36,318 nt of DNA. Origin: CAZEPJ01 sp964514105. GTDB taxonomy: Bacteria; Desulfobacterota; Desulfocorpusculales; Desulfocorpusculum. Shown here in pieces: positions 25,546 to 34,054 of the stretch (positions are counted from its first letter, which is position 1; every line of letters begins with the position of its first letter). Made by a program: the position numbers and the translations under genes. The stretch covers positions 1-36,318 of the forward strand of contig CAZEPJ010000048.1 of assembly GCA_964514105.1 (NCBI GenBank). Direction: 5' to 3'. The notes under the pieces are model-generated. The model saw only the letters and a list, made by a program, of their open reading frames with translations, was not told the origin of the DNA and did not search any database.

Positions 25546-26934
25546 TTGACGGAACTGAACCCCCACATCTTCCGCGAGTACGACATCCGGGGCGTGGCCG
25601 GGCGGGACCTCACCCCGGAACTGGTCCTGGACCTGGGCAGGGCCCTGGGCACCTATTTCCACCATCAGGGCGCCCATGGCATCGCCGTGGGCCGCGACTG
25701 CCGCCTGAGCTCGCCCGGGTTCAGGGACGCCCTGGTGAGGGGGCTCGCGGAGACCGGCCGCCATGTCGTGGACCTGGGCGTGGTGCCCACGCCCATGGTC
25801 TACTTCGCCGCCTTCACCCTGGACGTTCAGGGCGCGGTCCAGATCACCGGGAGCCACAACCCACCCGGCGAAAACGGCTTCAAGATCTGCCTGGGGCAAA
25901 GCACCCTGTTCGGGCCCGAGATCCAGCGGATCCGCGCCCTCATGGAGTCCGGCCGATGGGCACAGGGAAGCGGCCGCCGGGAGGCGCGCTCCGTGCTCGA
26001 GGCCTACCACGCCCACGTCCTGGCCGCCCTGCAACCCGGGCCGATCCCCCGCAAGGTGGTGGTTGACTCGGGTAGCGGCACGGCGGGCCCCGTGGCCCCG
26101 CCCTTGTACAGGGCCATGGGCGTCCACGTCACGGAGCTGTACAGCGAGCCCGACGGCCGCTTTCCCCACCACCACCCCGACCCCACGGTGCCCGAGAACC
26201 TCCGGGAGCTGATCCGGAGCGTCCGGGCACAGGGGGCCGACTTGGGCATCGCCTTTGACGGAGACGCCGACCGCATCGGGGTCGTGGATCACGAGGGGCG
26301 CATCCTGTGGGGAGACCGGCTGCTCACGCTCTTTTCCGGGGAGATCCTGCGGGAGCATCCGGGGGCAACAATCATCGGGGAGGTGAAGTGCTCCCAGCTC
26401 CTATTCGACGAGATCGCCCGCTGCGGGGGCAATCCCGTCATGTGGAAGGCGGGCCACTCCCTGATCAAGGCCAAGATGCGCGAGACGGGCGCCCTGCTGG
26501 CCGGGGAGATGAGCGGCCACATGTTCTTCAAGGACCGCTACTTCGGGTACGACGACGCCATCTACGCCGGCGCCCGGCTCCTGGAGATACTGACGCGCCG
26601 GGCGGGGACGCTGGCCGCCATGCTGGCCCATCTTCCCCCCCGGGTCAACACCCCGGAGATCCGCATGCCCTGTGCGGACGATCGCAAGTTCCAAGTGGTT
26701 GACAGGCTGGCGGCGGCCTTTCGCGCCGACCACCCGGTGGTGGACATCGACGGGGTCCGGGTCCTCTTTCCCCAGGGTTGGGGCCTGGTCCGGGCCTCCA
26801 ACACCCAACCCGTCCTGGTCCTGCGCTTCGAGGCCCGGGATGAGGAGGCCATGGCGGAGATCCGACGCACGGTGGAAGGGCGACTGGCGGCCGTGATGGA
26901 GGAAGGGGCGACTCGGACCCATCCGGGCGCATGA
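25546..26934 (+). CDS. manB: Phosphomannomutase/phosphoglucomutase
   Basis: A 462-residue alpha-D-phosphohexomutase of the AlgC/ManB type, which interconverts hexose 6- and 1-phosphates for lipopolysaccharide or exopolysaccharide precursors. All four active-site loops are present: phosphoserine Ser103 in TGSHNPPGENGFK, the Mg-binding Asp238-G-Asp240-A-Asp242-R, the sugar loop G-Glu321-M-Ser323-G-H and the phosphate loop RASNTQPVLVLRFEA. The length is standard. The start is a TTG at 25546 preceded by GAGG; no ATG is available nearby that keeps FREYDIRG, the conserved N-terminal motif. Confidence 0.9.
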   Translation: MTELNPHIFREYDIRGVAGRDLTPELVLDLGRALGTYFHHQGAHGIAVGRDCRLSSPGFRDALVRGLAETGRHVVDLGVVPTPMVYFAAFTLDVQGAVQITGSHNPPGENGFKICLGQSTLFGPEIQRIRALMESGRWAQGSGRREARSVLEAYHAHVLAALQPGPIPRKVVVDSGSGTAGPVAPPLYRAMGVHVTELYSEPDGRFPHHHPDPTVPENLRELIRSVRAQGADLGIAFDGDADRIGVVDHEGRILWGDRLLTLFSGEILREHPGATIIGEVKCSQLLFDEIARCGGNPVMWKAGHSLIKAKMRETGALLAGEMSGHMFFKDRYFGYDDAIYAGARLLEILTRRAGTLAAMLAHLPPRVNTPEIRMPCADDRKFQVVDRLAAAFRADHPVVDIDGVRVLFPQGWGLVRASNTQPVLVLRFEARDEEAMAEIRRTVEGRLAAVMEEGATRTHPGA

Positions 26935-27018
26935 GGCCTGAGGCCGGTCCTCGCCCGGTGCCGGTCATCCCGGCATCGCCGGCCTGCCGGCCCGCCGCCA
27001 AGGGCCGAACGGGTCGGC

Positions 27019-27047
27019 TTTTCCATGGGCATGGGGTCGGCTATAAT
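27019..27047 (+). promoter_or_regulatory. Orphan promoter-like site antisense to the helicase gene end
   Basis: A perfect TATAAT (27042-27047) with a weak TTTTCC 17 bases upstream (27019-27024). No credible plus-strand gene follows. It points at the 3' end of the convergent helicase gene (stop at 27141), and a GGGGCC-TGATG-GGCCCC hairpin (27101-27117) lies downstream. It may be chance, or it may drive a small or antisense RNA. Confidence 0.3.
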
Positions 27048-27140
27048 GTCCGGCGAGGGGCGCCGCCCGGCCGCGCTTCGTCCACCGAGATCCTGCATCG
27101 GGGGCCTGATGGGCCCCGGTCGGGCGGATGATCCCTCGCC

Positions 27141-28745
27141 TCACTCGTGGGTGCCGGGCGGGGGCGCTGCCGGAGACGCGCCCTGGGCGGCCTCACCGGG
27201 TTTTTCCCGCCGTCCCCGGCTCCTCCGGCGTCTGGGCTTCTGGGCTGCGGTCGGCTCCTTCGGCTGCGGCGGCGCCTCGGGACGGGGCCTTGGGGCCGCC
27301 TGCCGCCCCCTCGGCCTGGGGCCCTGCCCGCGGGAGGACGGGCGCCGCTCCCTCCGTCCACCCTCGGGGCGCTCCCGGAAGGTCCGGCGCCTGGACACCC
27401 GCGGGGCCAGATCCGCCTCCAGCCAGTCCGCATCGAACCACGCCATGGGGATCTTCTTCCCCATGAACCCCTCGATGGCCTCCAGGTGCCAGGCCCATCT
27501 CTCGTCGGCCAGGGTGATGGCGTTGCCCTTCTTCCCGGCCCTGGCCGTGCGGCCGATTCGATGGACGTAGTCCTCCCGGTCCTGGGGCACGTCGTAGTTG
27601 ATGACGTGGCTGATGTCCTCCACGTGGATCCCCCGCGAGGCCACGTCCGTGGCCACCAGGATCTTGAGGGTTCCCGACTTGAACTGCTCCATGAGCTGGA
27701 GCCGCTTCCTCTGGGGCAGATCGCCGGTGATCCCCTCGGCCGGGTACCCGTTGCCGACGAGCTTGGCGGCCACGAACTCGACCCCGGCCTTGGTGTTGCA
27801 GAAGATCAGGATCCGCTCCCACGGCTCGCGCTTGAGAAGCCCCAGGAGCAGCCCGAGCTTCTCGTCCATGCCCACGTGGTACACGCACTGCTCCACGGTG
27901 TCCACCGTTCGCTCCTGGGGCTCTATATACACCTCCTGGGGCTGGTTCATGTGCTCGTAGGCCAGCTCCAGGACGCGATAGCTCAGGGTGGCCGAAAAGA
28001 GCATGGACTGGCGCCGATCGTACGGCGGCAGCCGCCGGAGGATGTAGCGAAGGTCCCGGATGAACCCCATGTCGAACATGCGGTCGGCCTCGTCGATGAC
28101 CAGGACCCGCACCCGCCTGGTCACCAGGACCCCCTGTTTCATGTAGTCGATGATGCGCCCCGGGGTGCCGATGACGATGTCCAGGCCCTCCCTCAACTGC
28201 CGGGCCTGCTTCTCCCAGTCCACCCCGCCGAAGGCCACGCCCATGCGAAGGCCCGTGTGGGCGCCCAGGACCCGGGCGTCGTCAAAGATCTGGAGGGCCA
28301 GTTCCCTGGTCGGGGCGACGACCAGGGCCGAGGGAAAGGCCGGATCCCGGCCTTCCATCCGAAGGAGGCGGTCCAGGAGGGTGATGAGGAAGACGGCCGT
28401 CTTTCCGGTTCCCGTCTGGGCCTGGCCCGCCACGTCCCGTCCCTGGAGGCCCAGGGGGAGGCACTGATCCTGGATAGGGGTACAGCGCTCGAAGCCCGCG
28501 TCCCGGATGCCCCGGAGGATGGGTTCGGGCAGTTCGAACTCCTCGAACCGCCGTCCCGTGGGGGACGAGACCGATTGCCGAACCGGCGCGACCTCCGGAG
28601 AGGCCTCGGCGTCCGCCTCCGCCGCCCCTGCCTGGGGGATCTGCTCTTGGGGGCCCTTCTGCTCGGAATCCGGCAGCAGCCATGCCCGGATGCGCTTGAG
28701 AATGGATGGGCGCTTCCTGGTCGCCCGGGACCGGGTCTCCGTCAT
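27141..28745 (-). CDS. rhlB: DEAD-box RNA helicase, RhlB-like
   Basis: A 534-residue ATP-dependent RNA helicase. Q motif FEEFELPEPILRGIRDAGFERCTPIQ, motif I AQTGTGKT (109-116), motif Ia PTREL, motif II DEAD (218-221), motif III SAT (251-253) and motif VI HRIGRTARAG are complete. CTPIQDQCLPLGLQGRDVAGQAQTGTGKT and DEADRMFDMGFIRDLRYILR are closest to the RhlB group, which unwinds RNA in the degradosome. A 60-residue N-terminal extension and a Pro/Arg-rich tail from about residue 430 are likely RNA or partner binding. ATG 28745 has GGAG five bases upstream. Confidence 0.88.
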   Translation of the reverse strand: MTETRSRATRKRPSILKRIRAWLLPDSEQKGPQEQIPQAGAAEADAEASPEVAPVRQSVSSPTGRRFEEFELPEPILRGIRDAGFERCTPIQDQCLPLGLQGRDVAGQAQTGTGKTAVFLITLLDRLLRMEGRDPAFPSALVVAPTRELALQIFDDARVLGAHTGLRMGVAFGGVDWEKQARQLREGLDIVIGTPGRIIDYMKQGVLVTRRVRVLVIDEADRMFDMGFIRDLRYILRRLPPYDRRQSMLFSATLSYRVLELAYEHMNQPQEVYIEPQERTVDTVEQCVYHVGMDEKLGLLLGLLKREPWERILIFCNTKAGVEFVAAKLVGNGYPAEGITGDLPQRKRLQLMEQFKSGTLKILVATDVASRGIHVEDISHVINYDVPQDREDYVHRIGRTARAGKKGNAITLADERWAWHLEAIEGFMGKKIPMAWFDADWLEADLAPRVSRRRTFRERPEGGRRERRPSSRGQGPRPRGRQAAPRPRPEAPPQPKEPTAAQKPRRRRSRGRREKPGEAAQGASPAAPPPGTHE

Positions 28746-28774
28746 CTCCGCTCCGCTTCAAGTCTCATGGTTCT

Positions 28775-28803
28775 AATTTAGCGAAAATCCAACGGAAACG
28801 CAA
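28775..28803 (-). promoter_or_regulatory. Possible promoter for the RhlB-like gene
   Basis: On the minus strand: TTGCGT (28803-28798), a 17-base spacer and TAAATT (28780-28775). An overlapping TTTCCG / TAGAAC pairing is also possible. The segment is unusually AT-rich for this DNA and lies about 30 bases before the start. Confidence 0.4.
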
Positions 28804-28830
28804 TAGCGGGAGGCCGTGGCGGAGCGCCGA

Positions 28831-28859
28831 TTGACATGGAGCCCCGCCTTGTCTATGTT
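28831..28859 (+). promoter_or_regulatory. Promoter for the YihY/BrkB gene
   Basis: Perfect TTGACA (28831-28836), a 17-base spacer and TATGTT (28854-28859, 4 of 6). Transcription near 28866 would exclude an ATG at 28836 and favours ATG 28887. Confidence 0.6.
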
Positions 28860-28886
28860 GGGCCTGGATGCAGGGGAGGGCGTTGG

Positions 28887-30224
28887 ATGCACCGCTTCTT
28901 CCTGGACGGTTACGAGCGCCTACAGCGGTTTCTCCATCACGGGGTCTGGAGCGCGGACCTCAGGGAGATCTCCCGGGTCCGGGCCCTTCTGTACCAGACG
29001 ACGCGCTTCCTCTCCCACGCCGTCTCGGGCTTCCTGGAGGATCAGTGCCTCTTGCGGGCCTCGGCCCTGACTTACACCTCCCTCCTTTCCCTGGTTCCCT
29101 TTCTGGCTCTCATGTTCTCGGTCCTCAAAGGACTGGGGGTCCAGCGGCGCCTGGAACCGCTGCTCCTGGAGCAGTTCACCCCGGCGTCCCAGGACGTGGT
29201 CGCCAGCATCCTGGAGTACGTGGATCGCACCAACGTGACCTCCCTGGGCGTCCTTGGGGTGGTCTTCCTGCTCGTCACCGCCCTCATGACCCTCAAGAAC
29301 ATGGAGGGATCTTTCAACTGGATCTGGAAGGTGCAGCAGGGGCGAAGCTGGCTCAGGACGGTGAGCGACTACGTGAGCCTCCTGGTCATCGCGCCCTTTT
29401 GCTTCCTGGTGGCCCTGAGCCTCACCACGTATTTCAGCGGCCCGTCCATGGTGGAGCGGATGGAGTCCATCTGGATCGTGGGCGGGTTTTACCGGTTCAT
29501 CATCAGGCTGAGCCCCTGCGTGGTGCTCTGGATCGCCTTCACGGCCTGCTACCTCATCATGCCCAACACCCGGGTGAAGATCCCGGCGGCAGCGCTGGGC
29601 GGCGTTGTGGCCGGGACCCTGTGGCAGCTGGCCCAATGGGGGTACGTCCATTACCAGATCGGGGTGGGGAAGTACAACGCCATCTATGGCGCCCTCTCCC
29701 AGCTGCCCATCCTCCTGGTGTGGATCTACCTGAGCTGGGTCATCGTCCTGTTGGGCGCCGAGCTGGCCTTTGCCCACCAGAACCTTTACCACTATACGGC
29801 CCAGCGGGCCATGGCCGCCGCCAAAGTCCCGACCCGGACCGCCCTCACCTTGGGGATCCTGCAGTCCGTGGGCGAGCGGTTCCTGTCCGGCCGGAGGCCC
29901 TTCCGTGCCTCTGAGCTGGCCGGGGCGCTTCAGGCGGATCTCTCGCATTTGGGGCCGTGCCTGGCTCGGCTGGAGAGGCTGGGCTGGATCTCCCCCCGGG
30001 AGGACGGGGAGATGGTCGTGTTTCAGCGGCCGCCCGAGTTCATGCCGTTGCGCGCCATCCTCGGTTGGCCCGAGGAACTGGAGGAGCCGTTGGAGCCCGC
30101 ACCGCTGCGGGCGGTCCTGGAGAAGGCCCAGGGAGGGGTGGATGCGGCCCTGGGGGAGATGACCGTCCTGGATTTCTTGCGGCTGTCGGGCTCAGGGCAT
30201 CCCCAGGAGCCCCCAGAGGGATAA
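28887..30224 (+). CDS. YihY/BrkB family inner-membrane protein with winged-helix-like tail
   Basis: A 445-residue protein. Residues about 50-310 hold the membrane helices of the YihY/virulence factor BrkB family: RASALTYTSLLSLVPFLALMFSVLKG, NWIWKVQQGRSW, IWIAFTACYLIMPNTRVKIPAAALGGVVAGTLWQL and LLVWIYLSWVIVLLGAELAFAHQN. From about 315 to 430 a soluble extension (RTALTLGILQSVGERFLSG..., then ASELAGALQADLSHLGPCLARLERLGWI) looks like a winged helix. The family is not an RNase, despite older RNase BN labels, and its role is unknown. ATG 28887 is chosen from the promoter position and GGGGAGGG upstream. Its last 33 bases overlap the convergent fusion gene. Confidence 0.82.
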   Translation: MHRFFLDGYERLQRFLHHGVWSADLREISRVRALLYQTTRFLSHAVSGFLEDQCLLRASALTYTSLLSLVPFLALMFSVLKGLGVQRRLEPLLLEQFTPASQDVVASILEYVDRTNVTSLGVLGVVFLLVTALMTLKNMEGSFNWIWKVQQGRSWLRTVSDYVSLLVIAPFCFLVALSLTTYFSGPSMVERMESIWIVGGFYRFIIRLSPCVVLWIAFTACYLIMPNTRVKIPAAALGGVVAGTLWQLAQWGYVHYQIGVGKYNAIYGALSQLPILLVWIYLSWVIVLLGAELAFAHQNLYHYTAQRAMAAAKVPTRTALTLGILQSVGERFLSGRRPFRASELAGALQADLSHLGPCLARLERLGWISPREDGEMVVFQRPPEFMPLRAILGWPEELEEPLEPAPLRAVLEKAQGGVDAALGEMTVLDFLRLSGSGHPQEPPEG

Positions 30225-32882
30225 GGCGATGGCCGCGATGGGCGCGGCCTGAATCCCGGTGACCCAGGGCGCCGCGCCCCGCACTTCCCGGCCCGCCACG
30301 CTCCTCAGCCTCAACAGGAGATGACCGGAGAGGACCAGGCCCAGCAGGATGCCCGCGCCTTGCAGCGCCCGGGTCACGTCCCAGTGGAGGAAGTGGCGCT
30401 CGAACAGGATCATGGTCGCTGGAATGGGCCCCAGGGACTCGCCCACCTTCACCGCCAGGTGGCCCATGAGGGCCAGCGGCACCCCGGCAAAGCCGTAGAT
30501 CTCCATGGCCCGCCCGAAGGACAGGGTCCGGGTGAAGGCCGACAGGCCGTCCGCCAGGGCGTGGATCCCCAGCACCGCCGCCACGGGCAACAGGAGGACG
30601 AGGGTGAAGGCCAGGGCATCGGGAAGGCCCCATCCCATCCCATGGACCAACGGGCTGCGGCCGTTCAGGGCCTGGAAGAGCACAAAGCCGGACAGCATTC
30701 TGGCGAACAGCGAGGACCACGCGGGGCGTTCCTCCATGGTCCATGCCTCCTCGGCCGGGAGCCGCAGGTTGAGCTGAACGGCGCCGTGGGGGCAGTTGTT
30801 CACGCACTGGAAGCAGAACCGGCAGTTCATGTTGTTCTGGAAGAAGAGGGGGTGCTGGTACATGGGGCAGCCGGGCCGATCGGCCGTTCCCTTGTAGCAT
30901 GCGTGTTCCGTGCAGGTTGAGAGGCACAGGGACCGGTTGGCGCGCACCTCGGTGACGGACGCCACGGCGTACACGCTCGCCATGGTCCCCAGCGGGCACA
31001 GATAGCGGCACCAGGCGTTTCGCTGGAAGAGAAGACCCACCACGATGGCCCCCAGGACGACCCCGGCCAGTACGATGCCTGTTTCCCTGGGTCGGCCCAC
31101 CAGGCCCAGGTAGCTCTCCACCCACGCCAGGACGAAGAACCCGCCCACGGCCATCCATCGGCCCCACCGGGCAACGACCCCGGGTATGGGGATGTTCTTG
31201 CGCCAGCGCTGGGTAACCCCTGCGATGGTGTACACCGGACAGATCCCGCACCAGATCCGTCCCGCCAGGAAGAGGCTCACCAGGAGCAGGGGCCACCAGA
31301 CCTTCCACGTCAGGAGGAGGACCAGGGGCTCCCCGGCCACCTGGACGTCCACGCCCCACAGGGCCACGGGGATCATGGCCAGGAGTCCCAGGGCCACCCC
31401 CTTTCGGACCATTCCCACCGCGTCCATGGGCCCCAGGAGCCGGTGGACCCAGGGGATGCGAAGGAGGTTGAACTTGGCCCGGCCCTCCACCTTGGGCACC
31501 CCCAGATGGATCTCCTCGGGGAAGATCTCCGCCCCCCGGGCCAGCAGCACCCCGCGCCGGATGACCGACTCCAGCTCCGCCACATTGCCGGGGAAGTCGT
31601 AGTGCATGAGGCGGTTGAGCGCCTCTCGGGACAGGCGGAGCCCGCCCTCTTCCTCCGAACGCCGGACCGATTGGCCCATGAAATGCTCCACCAGCAGCGG
31701 GATGTCCCTCCGCCGCTCCCGCAGCGGCGGCACGCGAAGGGTCTGGGCGCCCACCTGCCGGGAGAACTTCTCCAGCACCGCCTCTTTCTCCGGCGGCTGC
31801 CCATCGGTCCAGGTGAGGATGACCCTGACCCTGACGGGCACGGCCCGGCCGCCCCCCAGCCGGTGGACTTCCCCCTTCAGGCTGGCCCGGGCCAGGGCCT
31901 CCAGGAGGGGGTAAGGCAGGTGTTCGGCGTTGCGGACCAGGAGCGTCCCCTCGTGGGCCAGCTCCAGCAGACCGATCTGCCGGCTGACGGCCCCCGGGAA
32001 GGCCCCCCGTTCGTGCCCCAGGAGGTTGCACGCCATCTGGTCCCGATGCCTCCGCTCCCTGGGGACGGGCAACCGCCGCCTGCGGCGCTCCGCCAGGCAA
32101 TTGGCCACCACAAAGGGGCCCTGGGCCAGGGAACCCATCTGGTGGATCATGCGCGCCGCCAGCTCCCGGCCCGCCCCCCGCTCGCCGCGCACGACGACCG
32201 GGACGCTCAGGGGCGCCAGGGCCCGGATGCGTTCCCTGACCTCGGCCATGGCCCTGGAGTGGCCGACGAGTTCGGGGGGGCGGGCCGATGGGTCCAGGTG
32301 CAGGAAGCGGCTCAGGGCCGCCTCACGCTCCCGCTCTTGCTCGATGAGCAGATTGCTCCCCTTGAGCCGCTGAACCAGCAGGCTTGTGAAATGGCGGTAC
32401 AGGGTCGGGTTGCGATGGAGGATCCCGTCGAACTCGTCCTTGTACAGGACGTAGAGGACCGAGTCCTGGCTGAGGGTGACGTTGGCCGCCCTGGGCTCCC
32501 CGGTCAGAAGCGCCATCTCGCCCAGGCAGTCGCCGGCCCGCAGGGTGGCGAGGAAGCTCTCCAGGCCGTCCTCGCTCATGGTCGTGACCCGGGCCTCGCC
32601 CGACCGAAGGATGTAGAACGAATCGCCCGATTCGCCCTGCCGGATGAGCCGGGTCCCCCTGGGGAAGGCCTCCACCTCCACCGCACGGACGATCTCCTCC
32701 AGGGACGACTTGGGCAGGGTCTGGAACAGGGGCACCCGGGAGAGGAAGAGCAGGATCTCCTCTCGGTTCTCCGTTCCCGCGGCGAGGCCGGACTCGGCCT
32801 TTTCGGTGGGGCCCGCCAACGTCCGTTCCCCCTGTGGAGAGATCGCACCGGAGCGGCGCCCGCGCACAGAGGCGCTTCTCAC
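30192..32882 (-). CDS. Fusion: cyclic-nucleotide-binding domain + degenerate sigma54-type AAA+ + NosR/NapH-like membrane 4Fe-4S module
   Basis: Up to 896 residues. Residues 44-165 are a Crp-type cyclic-nucleotide-binding domain (GDSFYILRSGEARV, AGDCLGEMALLTGEPRAANV). Residues 205-450 follow the sigma54-activator AAA+ fold but are degraded: Walker A GERGAGRE lacks Lys, GAFTGA is GAFPGA, Walker B is LLVRNAEH without Asp-Glu, and an Arg-rich insert (264-282) interrupts the fold. FPGNVAELESVI is still clear. Residues about 490-896 are membrane helices with Cys motifs CGICP (545-549), CRYLCP (625-630), CLSTC...C (653-662) and CRFCFQCVNNCP (687-698), as in NosR/NapH/YccM polyferredoxins. No HTH follows. 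The start is unresolved: the promoter at 32885-32914 argues for GTG 32867 or TTG 32819 (the latter with AGGGGGA upstream). Confidence 0.82.
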   Translation of the reverse strand: MRSASVRGRRSGAISPQGERTLAGPTEKAESGLAAGTENREEILLFLSRVPLFQTLPKSSLEEIVRAVEVEAFPRGTRLIRQGESGDSFYILRSGEARVTTMSEDGLESFLATLRAGDCLGEMALLTGEPRAANVTLSQDSVLYVLYKDEFDGILHRNPTLYRHFTSLLVQRLKGSNLLIEQEREREAALSRFLHLDPSARPPELVGHSRAMAEVRERIRALAPLSVPVVVRGERGAGRELAARMIHQMGSLAQGPFVVANCLAERRRRRLPVPRERRHRDQMACNLLGHERGAFPGAVSRQIGLLELAHEGTLLVRNAEHLPYPLLEALARASLKGEVHRLGGGRAVPVRVRVILTWTDGQPPEKEAVLEKFSRQVGAQTLRVPPLRERRRDIPLLVEHFMGQSVRRSEEEGGLRLSREALNRLMHYDFPGNVAELESVIRRGVLLARGAEIFPEEIHLGVPKVEGRAKFNLLRIPWVHRLLGPMDAVGMVRKGVALGLLAMIPVALWGVDVQVAGEPLVLLLTWKVWWPLLLVSLFLAGRIWCGICPVYTIAGVTQRWRKNIPIPGVVARWGRWMAVGGFFVLAWVESYLGLVGRPRETGIVLAGVVLGAIVVGLLFQRNAWCRYLCPLGTMASVYAVASVTEVRANRSLCLSTCTEHACYKGTADRPGCPMYQHPLFFQNNMNCRFCFQCVNNCPHGAVQLNLRLPAEEAWTMEERPAWSSLFARMLSGFVLFQALNGRSPLVHGMGWGLPDALAFTLVLLLPVAAVLGIHALADGLSAFTRTLSFGRAMEIYGFAGVPLALMGHLAVKVGESLGPIPATMILFERHFLHWDVTRALQGAGILLGLVLSGHLLLRLRSVAGREVRGAAPWVTGIQAAPIAAIALSLWGLLGMP

Positions 32883-32884
32883 TC

Positions 32885-32914
32885 CTTCTAGCAGAGGGCC
32901 GATCCGACTGTCAA
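32885..32914 (-). promoter_or_regulatory. Promoter of the CNB/AAA+/4Fe-4S fusion gene
   Basis: On the minus strand: perfect TTGACA (32914-32909), an 18-base spacer and TAGAAG (32890-32885) with an upstream TGC (extended -10). Transcription would begin near 32878, downstream of the first possible GTG, which is why a later start codon is likely. Confidence 0.55.
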
Positions 32915-32958
32915 CGACGCCCCGGGCCGCCGTAAGAAGGCGGCAGGGCCGGCGCCTG

Positions 32959-32967
32959 TGCTAGAAT
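32959..32967 (+). promoter_or_regulatory. Extended -10 promoter of the YvcK/CofD-like gene
   Basis: TGC-TAGAAT (32959-32967) is an extended -10 with a 5-of-6 hexamer and no clear -35. Transcription near 32974 supports ATG 33014 as the start. Confidence 0.5.
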
Positions 32968-33013
32968 GGCCTCCCAGGACCGGGAAGCGACTCTTCCGGA
33001 GCGGAAAGAGGCC

Positions 33014-34024
33014 ATGGGCCGACACCTGCGCATCGTCGCCCTGGGCGGCGGTTCGGGCCCCTCCCTCGTGGCCCGCGCCTTCGCCGATCACCTCCAGGGG
33101 ATCACGGCCGTGGTGTGCACCACGGATACCGGGAGTTCCACGGGCACCTGCCGGCGTCTCTTCCGGATGCCCGGCCCCGGGGATCTTCGGGCGACCCTGG
33201 GCGTGCTGGCGGAGCTCTCGGGTCGGGGGGCATGGGCCCGCCTCCTGGCTCATCGATTCCGTGCCCCGGGATCCCGGGATCTGGACGGCATGGCCCTGGG
33301 GAACCTGGTCCTCGCGGCGCTCTTCGAGGAAGACCTCGATTTCGAGGAGGCCGTGGCCCGGGCCTGCCGCCTGGTGGGAATCCGGGGACGCCTGCTCCCC
33401 GCCACCGCCGATCCGGTCCAGATCCGGGCCACCCTGGCGGACGGCTCCTCCAGGATCGGGGAAGCCGAGGTGCGGGCGCTGAACAAGCCTTCCATAGAGC
33501 GATTGGGCTGGTCCGGCCATCCGCCGCGGCCCGGCCGCGGGGTGCTGGAGGCCCTGGCCCGCGCCCGGCTCATCGTCATGGGGCCGGGTTGCCTGTATAC
33601 CAGCGTCCTGCCGTGCCTGCTGGTGGAGGGGGTGGCCGAGGCCGTCCGGGCCTCCCGGGGGCTGCGCGTCTACATCTGCAACACCACCACGACCCCGGGC
33701 CAGACCGACGGATTCACGGCGGCCCGGCACGTGGAGGCGGTGCTGGGGGCCCTCGGGGGGCGCGGGCTGGACGCCGTGGTCCTGCATCGAGGAGACATGG
33801 ACGCCTCGGCCCTTGGGGCCTACCGGGCCATGGGGGTCATACCCCTGGCCCCCCCGCCCGAGGAGGTGCGGGAGATCTTGAACATGGGGGTCCGCCCCGT
33901 CCTGGCGGATGTGGCCGAGCTGCCTCGATCCATCCCCAGAAAACTCCACAAGCGGGACACCCTCCGGCATGACCCGGGCAGGCTTCGCGCCGCCCTGGAC
34001 GCCCTGATGGAGGGGTCCCGGTAG
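33014..34024 (+). CDS. YvcK/CofD-like protein (gluconeogenesis-factor family), divergent
   Basis: A 336-residue Rossmann-like protein. LRIVALGGGSGPSLVARAF (near 5-23), GPGCLYTSVLPCLLVEGVAEAV and YICNTTTTPGQTDGFTAARHVEAVL match YvcK/YbhK landmarks; these proteins bind UDP-sugars and link central metabolism with cell shape. The nucleotide loop normally reading DDGGSSGRLR is here TDTGSSTGTCRR, and GDIRN is GDLRA, so ligand use may differ. ATG 33014 has AAAGAGG upstream and fits the promoter; an upstream ATG (32966) overlaps the -10. It is divergent from the fusion gene. Confidence 0.75.
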   Translation: MGRHLRIVALGGGSGPSLVARAFADHLQGITAVVCTTDTGSSTGTCRRLFRMPGPGDLRATLGVLAELSGRGAWARLLAHRFRAPGSRDLDGMALGNLVLAALFEEDLDFEEAVARACRLVGIRGRLLPATADPVQIRATLADGSSRIGEAEVRALNKPSIERLGWSGHPPRPGRGVLEALARARLIVMGPGCLYTSVLPCLLVEGVAEAVRASRGLRVYICNTTTTPGQTDGFTAARHVEAVLGALGGRGLDAVVLHRGDMDASALGAYRAMGVIPLAPPPEEVREILNMGVRPVLADVAELPRSIPRKLHKRDTLRHDPGRLRAALDALMEGSR

Positions 34025-34054
34025 GCGACCCGTCAGGCCGTGGCGTTCCCCCGT

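Noticed and set aside
26401..27098. Long minus-strand open frames opposite the phosphomannomutase gene
   Set aside because: They mirror the high-GC codon bias of a gene with complete active-site motifs on the plus strand and show no motif or ribosome site of their own.
28742..28768. Eight-codon minus-strand frame (MRLEAERR) ending in ATGA overlap with the helicase start, as a leader peptide
   Set aside because: It has no ribosome site and its ATG lies at or before the expected transcription start.
30192..32882. Annotation of the fusion gene as an active sigma54-dependent activator
   Set aside because: The Walker A Lys, Walker B acids, GAFTGA Thr and the HTH are all absent.
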